This document shows positions 9,801-17,640 of a stretch of 64,000 nucleotides of DNA, one piece after another. A model generated the notes under the pieces. The model had not been told where the DNA came from. It searched no databases and saw only the letters and a list, made by a program, of their open reading frames with translations. Made by a program: the position numbers and the translations under genes. Every line of letters begins with the position of its first letter. Position 1 is the first letter of the stretch. Source of the DNA: Verrucomicrobiia bacterium (GTDB lineage: Bacteria; Verrucomicrobiota; Verrucomicrobiia; Verrucomicrobiales; DEV007). Location of the stretch: the NCBI GenBank assembly GCA_030425385.1, contig JAUIAH010000002.1:310001-374000 (forward strand), in the 5' to 3' direction.

Positions 9801-12425
9801 TTCGGTGGGCAGGCGTGGGTCTGTGTCGAGACCGATACCTTGTTAGACGAGTTCCTTATAGATCTCCCGTCTAACAACACACCCATATCCCTCCCAATCA
9901 AACACAGCTATCATCCAAATGTGCATGCCAGCGTCTATCTCCTGCGCCCCGGAGGTGCGGATCGCCTGCCAAGCGAGCGCTACGGAAGTGTGACGATCGA
10001 GGTGGATCGCCCTGACCTCGTTCTGGACGTGGCACCATCGCTCACCGTGAATACGTTAGAGCCCGGCTCCCCCGCCGAAGGCGTCGTTGAGGTAAGGTGT
10101 CAGGGGCAACCTGTCACCAACGCTGATGTCACCGTATTTGCCGTGAATCGCGCCGTGCATGAGCTGGGTCAGTGGACCATGCCCGCGTGGTTTCCCAAGA
10201 TGTATCCTCGTCGCTTTCTCAATGTGGCCGCCTATCGCGGTTTGGCTGAGCACTTCGAGAAGTTTGAGGAAAGCGAGGTCACGGAGAAAGGCTTCCTCAT
10301 AGGAGGCGGTGCCTACGCCCCCGAGATCGAGGGAGCAGGGCCGCAGTCATTTCGTCAGGATTTCCGAGCCCTCGCTTTCTGGGAATCGTCCTTGCGAACA
10401 AACAACGCGGGCAACGCAACGTTCGCTTTCGAAGCACCTGACAGTCTTACCAGTTACCATCTGGTCGCCCTCGCTCAGACAAAAGAACATCAGTTCGGCC
10501 AGGGAGACGCCACCTTCGAGGTGAAGAAGCGGCTCATGGTGGAGCCGGGTTTGCCGCGCTTCGTGCGCCAAGGCGATGCCATTGATCTCCGCGCGGTGGT
10601 CCGGCAGAACTATCGGGAGGAAATCACCGCTCGTGTCGTCGCCAGCGTGGAGGGAGATATCGAGTGGCTGACCGAACCCACTGCGCTTGTCCTCTCACTA
10701 CAACAGAACGTTCCCCAAGCGGTCGCTCTCCCCATCAAGGTTCTAGGTGGTGATGCCGTCGTCGTCCGCTTCGAAGCCCACGGTGAGGGTGATCCTCAGT
10801 TGCGCGATGCCGTCGAAGTCACCCTTCCCGTCCATGCACCAGGCATTCGTCAACGGACGGGGCATTTCGGCCGCATCCCGAAGACCCTCGCCACGTATCC
10901 CCTCCACGAACAGCTGCCGGACACGTGGAAACAATCAGAGGGCGACTTTCGGCTCACCCTTTCACACACCCCCTTCCTTCCAGAGCTCCAGAGCCTCCCA
11001 GAGGTGCTCGACTATCCCCACGGTTGCCTCGAACAGCGCACCGTCCGCTATCTGAGCTATGCTATCATGCTCAGTCTGTTAGACTATCTGCCAGAACTGC
11101 AGGATCGCCATGGCAACTATGCGGAACGCCTGGAGGAGGCGGTAGCCTTCTACGACAATCACCTCCTCTCTAACGGATTCCTTCCCTACTGGCAGGGCGG
11201 CACCACTCCCAACGATTGGGTCACGTTGTTAGCGTATTGGTTTAAGGAAAGCGTGAAAGCCCAAGGCATGGCCATTCCTGAGTCCCTGGACACAGAATTG
11301 ACAAAGGCGCACCTCATCCTGGCGCAAGGTCGCCGAGACCATCCCAAGATTTCCCTCACCACGCGGGCCTTCGCACTCTTTGTCCACGCCGAGAGCGGCC
11401 AAGCGCTCGGTGAATTGGCACCTTTATTCGTCGATCTGCACGCCCGCCGTGGGGACATGGAAACGGACGCTCTCACCTTCCTCTTACTCGCTATGGAACG
11501 ACAGGACTTCATGGCAAAGGAACAAACCGCGCTGGCCAAGGTGATCCGCTCGGAACGCCGAGAACGTGAAATCGCTTTCGATCCCAATCACTTTGGCTCC
11601 AGTCATCGGGACAACACCTTGCGTTGGCTCACCGAATGTCGCCTGGCATCGTCTCCACTGGCACAGCGCCAGGTGAGCGAGGCCTATTTGAAAGAAAGTG
11701 AGGCCCAGGGCAATCGACTCCTTTCCACACAAGAGCACTTCTGGCGCGCTGTTCTGTTAGGCCAGATGGTGGCTCTGGATCACCAGCACACTTTCGAGGC
11801 GGCATCCCTTCAGCCGGCTCCCGATCTTATTTCCAAGAATGCCGTCTCCATTGCTTGGCGCACGCGCTCCCTAGAGCACCTGCGCGACCTCGCCCTGCAA
11901 CTCGGCGAGGGATCGTCCGACCGTCACTACCTGCTCGAAGCGACGGTGGTGCGCACGCCTGACACCACCACCAAGATGGAAGACCGCGGCTTCCGTCTGG
12001 AACGCGTGGTGACTAATCTCACCGATCCGACCCGACTCGGCACGGAGGAAGCGCCGTTCGCTTTAGGCGACGAATTGCTCCTCACGTATCGATTTGAAAG
12101 CAAGCAACACCAACACTACGTCGCCTTGGTCGATGAGCTTCCCAGTGGCCTGGAGATCGTGAACTTCAACCTTCCTCAAGTGGCCATGGTCTATCAATTG
12201 CCCAATGATGTCCGCGCCACGCTCTCCCTCAGTCACAGTGAGTTCCGCGATCAATCGGCCAATCTCTATTTCGACAATGTGCCGCTTGGTCACCACGTCT
12301 ACGCCGTGCTCGCGCGCGTCACGGCGGCTGGCGAGGTCACCTGGCCCGCGGCCCAGATCTCACCGATGTATCAGCCCTACGTGACCGGTCTCGCCGCCGG
12401 GCGTCGCGTGCATTCAGATAGTTGA
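6891..12425 (+). CDS. Bacterial alpha-2-macroglobulin family protein (thioester type)
   Basis: 1844 residues, signal peptide MNALFLTLLLVLLSLAP. Bacterial alpha-2-macroglobulins are periplasmic protease traps: cleavage of a bait region exposes a thioester that captures the protease. Macroglobulin-like beta domains fill the first two thirds (FADRNLYRPGEAIHVKGTV marks an MG domain). The A2M core signature AFWESSLRTNNAGNATFAF lies near residue 1162. The thioester motif GCLEQRT has Cys at about residue 1379, followed by the alpha-helical toroid. CLEQ is intact, so thioester chemistry is expected. No penicillin-binding protein 1C gene is adjacent, unlike the classic pairing; a TPR protein precedes it instead. 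Confidence 0.9.
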   Translation: MNALFLTLLLVLLSLAPLTAQRTTSADLEKAAETITVTPSGGDFSAGDEIRISFPAAMIPLEAIGAAASIPITILPNIAFTAEWRSTSLLVLKVTGPLTPGQGYTLDLSPNLTDGDGNPLPTSSWQAVAFQAPALDVKSRFRPQGDRLAAMPEVDLRVNYPVSVANVRQSIFFQNRDTRRRHATAVLLPAVGDGSDDDNDWDRALSHLQVTPRAPLPVDGTYDLIIDGLADAATQTSLPAVQAIPLGNTRTVTVTDVSVHTHPLEKPIIHLETTGALDNTTLTPEAVLLEPAIADLKVLNTPSFVRLQGDFDTSQTYRVTFKDSVIGASGYPLASHGPYEATFKGRQPAILFPQATFYQRVARGLDVTVMQSHCPETTWTLARIPLAKLSVVHHRLKEFEGSARDPFTGEHVGPFQTELLVDALELETAARGTLPGAGLHDVRYASIQWRPEEGTLTSGAYLLEAHAQLPDGELVGNRSIVYFNEIVLHRRFTHDSCLLKAFAMDDGRPIANATLTVIDPDNVKLGETVTNGNGVATLSRAPLEPSKHPGAAYFILRSSSGGAIQPYRGARFHSSGWVSSRLSQGRDRATLAGDAFADRNLYRPGEAIHVKGTVRSRRTETSGAYHLSIPEGEVSWSIRQGYRGAPLAQGKADLDAYGGWEATWEIPAGAKLGDYRMAYQIGELSDTVYFQVEEYKPPLFEIQLTQGGNPDRLQIRSHYFHGSPNAGARVEWDLAWSEDDSWDEEYRKTDAHSPFRQEALNNTLQEGTLTLDEHGLATIDLAVPFPKPWPCGQFRAFLNVAILSPEGQVVEAAEAFQVTPQALVPSIKWERLPDSDDLLVHLRTRDREGAIVDGQPMALTIYRKETHTVKERLGPSIYRYRNTPQFHIETQANVTTGQSFRFTPKTSAHYVAYAKLSGLEGSHGVSDLIHVVGDEPGYYEIRNDGEITVRTDKERYVAGQETAQLAVESPFGGQAWVCVETDTLLDEFLIDLPSNNTPISLPIKHSYHPNVHASVYLLRPGGADRLPSERYGSVTIEVDRPDLVLDVAPSLTVNTLEPGSPAEGVVEVRCQGQPVTNADVTVFAVNRAVHELGQWTMPAWFPKMYPRRFLNVAAYRGLAEHFEKFEESEVTEKGFLIGGGAYAPEIEGAGPQSFRQDFRALAFWESSLRTNNAGNATFAFEAPDSLTSYHLVALAQTKEHQFGQGDATFEVKKRLMVEPGLPRFVRQGDAIDLRAVVRQNYREEITARVVASVEGDIEWLTEPTALVLSLQQNVPQAVALPIKVLGGDAVVVRFEAHGEGDPQLRDAVEVTLPVHAPGIRQRTGHFGRIPKTLATYPLHEQLPDTWKQSEGDFRLTLSHTPFLPELQSLPEVLDYPHGCLEQRTVRYLSYAIMLSLLDYLPELQDRHGNYAERLEEAVAFYDNHLLSNGFLPYWQGGTTPNDWVTLLAYWFKESVKAQGMAIPESLDTELTKAHLILAQGRRDHPKISLTTRAFALFVHAESGQALGELAPLFVDLHARRGDMETDALTFLLLAMERQDFMAKEQTALAKVIRSERREREIAFDPNHFGSSHRDNTLRWLTECRLASSPLAQRQVSEAYLKESEAQGNRLLSTQEHFWRAVLLGQMVALDHQHTFEAASLQPAPDLISKNAVSIAWRTRSLEHLRDLALQLGEGSSDRHYLLEATVVRTPDTTTKMEDRGFRLERVVTNLTDPTRLGTEEAPFALGDELLLTYRFESKQHQHYVALVDELPSGLEIVNFNLPQVAMVYQLPNDVRATLSLSHSEFRDQSANLYFDNVPLGHHVYAVLARVTAAGEVTWPAAQISPMYQPYVTGLAAGRRVHSDS

Positions 12426-12475
12426 TCAGTGATTGGTGAGTCGGCAACTAACCAAACCACACGACTAGCGGCACG

Positions 12476-15154
12476 TTATCCCAGCAGCGTCTCGGCCTTG
12501 GCGAGGAGGTCCTTGATCTTGCCGGTCTCTGTCCCTGCGCCGCGGGCCATTTCTGGTTTGCCACCACCACGTCCACCGACGACGGGGGCGAGTTCCTGGA
12601 TGAGCTTGCCCGCTTGAAAGGTAGCGGTGTGGTCCTTGGAGACATAGGCTCCAAGATGAGCTTTCTCGCCGTCATCGACGACAAAGAGGCCCACACCAGA
12701 GAATTGACGCTTCTTGAGCCCGTTGAGGGCTTCTTGAACGAGCCCCGCATCTCCTTGAAGTTTCATGACAATGCGAGGAGGCGTTTGTGAAGCGGCTTCT
12801 GCCTGGGCGACAGCTTCGCCTAACAAACGATCCGCTTCGCGCGCCAGCGCCGCGCTTCGTTCCTTTTGCAAGGTTTTGTTAGCGTTCGCAAGCTTCTCCT
12901 CAAGCTTGGCAATGACCTTGTCCTTGGCAACGAGTTGTTCTTGGACATGAGCCACGGCAGCGACACCTGAAACGGCTTCGATACGACGGACACCGGAGGA
13001 AATGGACCCTTCGGAAAGAATCTTGAAGAAGCCAATATCACCCGTCCGCTGGACATGGGTGCCCCCACAAAGTTCCATGGAATAGCCGTCGAGAGCACCT
13101 GGCGCGCCTCCGATCTGAACGACCCTCACCAATTCCCCATACTTATCCCCAAAGAACTGCATGATGTCCTCCCGTTCGTTGATGTCACCATGCGGCACTT
13201 CCTTCGCGGAAACGGCACCGTTCTCGGCAATGCGCGCATTGACACTCGTCTCGATCGCGGTCAGTTGGTCCGAGGTAAGGGCTTTGCTATTGAAGTCAAA
13301 GCGCAAGCGATCTGGCCCCACATAAGAGCCTTGCTGGGCGATGTCGGCACTTACTTCTTCATGCAAGGCCCAGTGCATGAGATGCGTGGCCGTGTGATGC
13401 GCCTCGATGGCATGACGACGCGCTGTCGCCACGCGCAGAGTCACGGCGAGCGGTTTCCCTTCCTGGTAAGCTGTGGGACGTTCAGCGAGATGGAGAGCGA
13501 TGGCTTCGCCAATCTGATAGACATGAAGCACCTCGATCTCATCGCCTCCGACCACGACCACGCCTTCATCACTTACCTGACCGCCCTTCTCGACATAGAA
13601 TGGGCAGCGATCCACGAGGGCGAGACAGACATCCTCTTTCTCGTGCAATTCCAGAATCTTCGCCTCGGTCTCACACTCATCGAAACCGGTAAAAGTGGTC
13701 ACCACATCCGTGCTGATGTCTTCCGCGCTGATCACATCGACGGATCGGCTCTGCTTGCTGCGTTCGCGGATTTCGTCCATGAGGACCTTCACTGCTTTGG
13801 CATCGACAGCCATGCCGCGCTCCTCCGCCATGAGCGCGGTGAGATCTAACGGAAACCCATAGGTATCGTAGAGAGTCACGGCCGTCTCAGCAGGAAACGC
13901 TTTCTCCCCTTCTGGCAGTTTCGCCACGGCCGACTCGAAGAGTTGGAGCCCGCGGTCGAGGGTGCGATTGAAGCTTTGCTCTTCCTGATCGAGCGTTTCG
14001 ACGATGCGATCGCGATGGGTATCCAACTCGGGGAACGCGGTGCCAAACTCCGCCACCAAGGTAGGCACGAGCTGACTGAGGAATGGCGTCCCATCTTCAC
14101 CCAGGCCTAACACCCTCCCGAATCGCACTGCGCGTCGGAGAATGCGCCGCAAGACGTAATTCCGATCCTTGTTTCCCGGAAGGATCCCATCGGCAATGGA
14201 AAAGCTGAGGGTACGGATGTGATCGCCAATCACGCGGAAGGCAACGTCTACTTGTTCTTGCTCACTGACCGATTGGCGAGACGCCGGCAAGGTCCGTTGA
14301 TAGGTCTTTCCGGAAATTGCTGCCAATTTCGCGAACAGAGGCGCGAAGACATCGGTATCGTAGTTAGAGATCGGCTGGGAGAAATCGGTGAGACCTTGGG
14401 TTCCCTGCAGGATGCTACACACCCGCTCAAATCCCATGCCGGTATCAACGTGTGTGGCCGGGAGCGGACGGAAACTCCCGTCTTGCTCCGCGTTGTATTG
14501 AATGAAGACGAGGTTCCAGATCTCGATGCATCGCGGATCGTCCGCATTGACCAATTGGCCTTTGGTATCTCCGTCAGGAGTGAGGTCCACGTGCAGTTCG
14601 GAACAAGGCCCACAGGGACCGGTCTCACCCATCATCCAGAAATTGTCATCTTTATTCCCATCGACAATGTGAATGCTAGGATCGAGCCCCACGTCTTTAA
14701 AGCGTTTCTCCCAGAAAGCATAGGCTTCTTCATCCCGCTCGCCGGGATCGCCCTCACCAGGCTGATAGATCGTCGCGTAGAGACGGGAGGCGGGAAAGCC
14801 CCACCGCTCCACGATCAATTCCCAGGCCCACGCGATGGCCTCCTCCTTGAAATAATCGCCAAAGCTCCAATTGCCCAGCATCTCGAAGAGCGTGTGATGA
14901 TAGGTATCGTAACCCACATCCTCGAGGTCATTGTGTTTGCCCCCCGCTCGGATACACTTCTGCGTGTCTGCGGCGCGCGGCGGGGTGAAGGGTGCCTTCT
15001 CGGTGCCGAGGAAATAGGGCACGAACTGGTTCATGCCGGCATTGGTGAAGAGAAGATTGGGCGACGTTGGCATCAACGACGCCGAAGGCACTACGGTGTG
15101 CTCTTTCTCTTGAAAGAAATCGAGGAAGGACTGGCGAATCTCTTGTGAGGTCAT
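12476..15154 (-). CDS. alaS: Alanyl-tRNA synthetase
   Basis: 892 residues, full length for AlaRS. Charges tRNA-Ala with alanine and edits mischarged Ser/Gly. The N-terminal class II catalytic core begins directly (SLMPTSPNLLFTNAGMNQF, CIRAGGKHNDLEDVG). The editing domain has the zinc ligands HHTATH and the CGGTH motif. A coiled coil and a DHHA1 tail (GGRGGGKPEMARGAG) close the protein. Convergent with the macroglobulin gene, 50 bases apart, and divergent from the lipoprotein gene. Long plus-strand frames inside it are antisense shadows. Confidence 0.98.
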   Translation of the reverse strand: MTSQEIRQSFLDFFQEKEHTVVPSASLMPTSPNLLFTNAGMNQFVPYFLGTEKAPFTPPRAADTQKCIRAGGKHNDLEDVGYDTYHHTLFEMLGNWSFGDYFKEEAIAWAWELIVERWGFPASRLYATIYQPGEGDPGERDEEAYAFWEKRFKDVGLDPSIHIVDGNKDDNFWMMGETGPCGPCSELHVDLTPDGDTKGQLVNADDPRCIEIWNLVFIQYNAEQDGSFRPLPATHVDTGMGFERVCSILQGTQGLTDFSQPISNYDTDVFAPLFAKLAAISGKTYQRTLPASRQSVSEQEQVDVAFRVIGDHIRTLSFSIADGILPGNKDRNYVLRRILRRAVRFGRVLGLGEDGTPFLSQLVPTLVAEFGTAFPELDTHRDRIVETLDQEEQSFNRTLDRGLQLFESAVAKLPEGEKAFPAETAVTLYDTYGFPLDLTALMAEERGMAVDAKAVKVLMDEIRERSKQSRSVDVISAEDISTDVVTTFTGFDECETEAKILELHEKEDVCLALVDRCPFYVEKGGQVSDEGVVVVGGDEIEVLHVYQIGEAIALHLAERPTAYQEGKPLAVTLRVATARRHAIEAHHTATHLMHWALHEEVSADIAQQGSYVGPDRLRFDFNSKALTSDQLTAIETSVNARIAENGAVSAKEVPHGDINEREDIMQFFGDKYGELVRVVQIGGAPGALDGYSMELCGGTHVQRTGDIGFFKILSEGSISSGVRRIEAVSGVAAVAHVQEQLVAKDKVIAKLEEKLANANKTLQKERSAALAREADRLLGEAVAQAEAASQTPPRIVMKLQGDAGLVQEALNGLKKRQFSGVGLFVVDDGEKAHLGAYVSKDHTATFQAGKLIQELAPVVGGRGGGKPEMARGAGTETGKIKDLLAKAETLLG

Positions 15155-15248
15155 GCGTGGTGCAGACTCAGCCTTCAGAAGGGCGCGCGGTCAATGGCGG
15201 AAGTCAGTTGAAATCCATGCTATTCGCGTTCACAATCCCACAACTGCT

Positions 15249-15782
15249 ATGAAACCAGCACTTCAGTGTCTCGCGTCGATTCTCCTCCTCCTTGGCTTCT
15301 GCGCGTGTTCCAGTCTCATCGCCACGCGTCAGCCTCCGAAACGCGATCTCGCCGTGCTGGATCCCGGTACGCCTCGGGCAAAAGTCATAGCGGAGCTGGG
15401 ACGCCCTCTCCTCACCGAGACTCGCCGCGGACGCATCGTCGACGTCTTCGCTTTCCGCCAAGGCTACAGTAAGGCGAATCGGACCACGCGTTCCTTGCTC
15501 CATGGAGCGGCCGCAGTGGCCACGCTCGGTCTCTGGGAAATCGTGGCCACGCCGACCGAAGGCCTCTTTGATGGCAAGGAGATCCAAGTCGAGCTCTACT
15601 ACGATGATCTCAACCGGGTTCAGTGGTTGGAGCCTCTCAACAAGGGGCTGAAGGTGAAGAAGATTCAGCATCGTCCCCCCACCGAGATGACCATGCCCGT
15701 TCCCATGCCTCGGCCGCTCTTTGCGCCGTCGGCTGGGCCAAGTGGTCCCCTCGAGCCCTACCTGCCCCACGCAGGCATGTGA
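15249..15782 (+). CDS. Small lipoprotein, possibly BamE/SmpA-like
   Basis: 177 residues. The N-terminus CLASILLLLGFCACSS looks like a lipoprotein signal with a Cys near residue 20, although the residue three before it (Phe) is unusual for a lipobox. The stretch LDPGTPRAKVIAELGRPLLT resembles the start of the SmpA/OmlA (BamE-like) fold, in which 'G-x-x-x-x-x-V-x-x-x-x-G-x-P' is typical. The C-terminus is proline rich. Probably anchored in the outer or inner membrane. Function unknown. The frame runs further upstream, but the ATG at 15249 starts directly at the signal peptide. Divergent from alaS. Confidence 0.65.
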   Translation: MKPALQCLASILLLLGFCACSSLIATRQPPKRDLAVLDPGTPRAKVIAELGRPLLTETRRGRIVDVFAFRQGYSKANRTTRSLLHGAAAVATLGLWEIVATPTEGLFDGKEIQVELYYDDLNRVQWLEPLNKGLKVKKIQHRPPTEMTMPVPMPRPLFAPSAGPSGPLEPYLPHAGM

Positions 15783-15797
15783 ATTGGCCACCCCACC

Positions 15798-17432
15798 TCA
15801 GTGCACGCCCTGAGCCGTCAGGCGGAAGAAGACGCTGTCCCAAGGATCCAAGGTGAGCGTCTCCGTGATGGAGAGGATGTCATTCGTGGGCACCCCTTCC
15901 ATGGGAACCGATAATCCATCGGTCGTCCACTCCGTCAGGTCAGTCGAATACTCCAAGCGCACAGACTCTAACAGAACATCTTCGTGCTTTTCAAAGGTCA
16001 CGGTGAAGTCATTTCCCGAGACGGCGATTTCTAACATCAGCTCATCATAGGCGTTTGGGTCCCGCCCTTCATAGTATTCCAATTCATTGGTCCACCCATC
16101 TGCATCCGGATCCGCTTTGCGACCCCAGACGCTGGCTTCTTTGGCAGGATCACCGAAATCTGATCCAAAGGCATCGGCTGCCCAATCGCGGTATAGAATG
16201 GCATTGGCCAACGCGCGGCCGATCTTCTCATAGCCCGCCGCACTAGGATGCAAGCCATCTCCATTTCGCAAATCTGGTGATGGGATGTATTGAGGCGGCG
16301 AATCGGGATCCGTCGTGTTGATCGCGCGGATCAGCATGGGATCCACGCAGGTGTATTGGCTGCCACGGCTTTCTGCGAGAGCCGCCAGCTGCGGATTGAA
16401 GACATCCACCATCGCTTTGAGCGTCACTTTTGCCGATTGAAAGCTGGCGTCCCCGAAACCTCCTGCCGCATCTGTGCTAGGGATGGGAACCAAGAGGAAA
16501 TGCGCGGTCGGAAACGCTGCCGCCAAGACATCGAGGAAGGTTTCATAGCGGTCAATGAGAGGCTCGACCACGTGGAGTTCGCTCTCGGTGGGTATCTCCC
16601 CATAGGTCCCCGCCCCAAGGTCCACCCCGTGATCCACAAAGATCCCGCCATCAGTGAAATCATCATTCCCCGAAGGAAGCGCCCCACCGGAAGCCGGGAA
16701 ATCACCTGCCACCGTTCCCGGGACGAAGGTATCGTCGCTGTCATGCGGGGCGATCAATTCAATCATGTCATTCACGCCTAACAAGACCACGATATAATCT
16801 GGCACGTCATTGTTAGATTGCAGCATGCCCTCAATGCGCTCAAAGTGATCTTGCGCCCCACGGCGAGAATTGAACGGGGCTGGCGGCGTGCGTCCGATGA
16901 TATTGCCATTGCCGCCGATCATCGGCTGCCCAGTATCCGTCAACGACAGGAGTTCGGTCAACTCCGCGGCCTGCTCGATCCGCACACGCTTCTCCAGTGC
17001 CGTCATCGCCGAGGCATCCGGAAACGGCACCTGCTCCAGAAAGGCCTTGAGATTGTCATGCACACTCGCTGGTTGGCTCAAGCCCGACTCGTCTTCATCC
17101 ACCGCGACATCCCCATTCCCATCAAAGATGCGTACATGAAGAGCTCCATCTACAAGTGCGATCACGACCAGCTGCGTGCCCGTTGCGGTGAGCTCGCCCG
17201 TCGTTGTGACGCTTTCCAAGACGAGATCGTAGCCCTCCACGGGATCGCCCGCATAGGTGATCGGACTGAGCAATTCGCCCAACACCGTCTGATAACTCAC
17301 CTCATCATTCATGGGAAAGCCTACCGAAATGGAGTCACCCACCACGAGGAGGCGATGCTGCGCGCACACGCCGACGATGCTCCCGTAGAGCATCGCGCCG
17401 AGCATGAGCATGCGTGCGAGGGTCTGGATCAT
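15798..17432 (-). CDS. Secreted SGNH/GDSL hydrolase with C-terminal calcium-type module
   Basis: 544 residues with a signal peptide. The SGNH blocks are visible: LLVVGDSISVGFP (catalytic Ser in GDS), VVLLGVNDMIEL (block III Asn), and DGLHPSAAGYEKIG (catalytic Asp/His). Likely an esterase or carbohydrate deacetylase acting outside the cytoplasm; substrate unknown. An insertion of about 100 residues separates block I from block III. The C-terminus carries DPDADGWTNELEYYEGRDP, a short Asp-rich module common at the ends of secreted proteins in this phylum; a similar one is in the CotH protein of this window. Convergent with the lipoprotein gene 15 bases away. Confidence 0.85.
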   Translation of the reverse strand: MIQTLARMLMLGAMLYGSIVGVCAQHRLLVVGDSISVGFPMNDEVSYQTVLGELLSPITYAGDPVEGYDLVLESVTTTGELTATGTQLVVIALVDGALHVRIFDGNGDVAVDEDESGLSQPASVHDNLKAFLEQVPFPDASAMTALEKRVRIEQAAELTELLSLTDTGQPMIGGNGNIIGRTPPAPFNSRRGAQDHFERIEGMLQSNNDVPDYIVVLLGVNDMIELIAPHDSDDTFVPGTVAGDFPASGGALPSGNDDFTDGGIFVDHGVDLGAGTYGEIPTESELHVVEPLIDRYETFLDVLAAAFPTAHFLLVPIPSTDAAGGFGDASFQSAKVTLKAMVDVFNPQLAALAESRGSQYTCVDPMLIRAINTTDPDSPPQYIPSPDLRNGDGLHPSAAGYEKIGRALANAILYRDWAADAFGSDFGDPAKEASVWGRKADPDADGWTNELEYYEGRDPNAYDELMLEIAVSGNDFTVTFEKHEDVLLESVRLEYSTDLTEWTTDGLSVPMEGVPTNDILSITETLTLDPWDSVFFRLTAQGVH

Positions 17433-17640
17433 GGACTAGGGGGTGCCTGCCGAGGAGCGTCCGCTAAAGGGGGCTTGATGACGGAATGCTCACCGAAGGT
17501 TGCTGTATTGGTTGCCCTTTCTGTCAGGAAATCCAGCAGAACTTGGCCATTATAAACCCTGGCAGTCAGAAAGGATCATATTTATGAAAGCGACGGTATT
17601 TGCACTCTAGACAGAGACAGCGACTGAGCGATCCTCTTTC

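Noticed and set aside
13055-15148. Two long plus-strand frames (264 and 309 codons) inside alaS
   Set aside because: They are antisense to a complete, highly conserved alaS, with no family pattern of their own.
15208-15236. TTGAAA-17-CACAAT as a promoter for the small lipoprotein gene
   Set aside because: The -10 box is poor and would leave only a few bases before the ATG; not convincing without start mapping.
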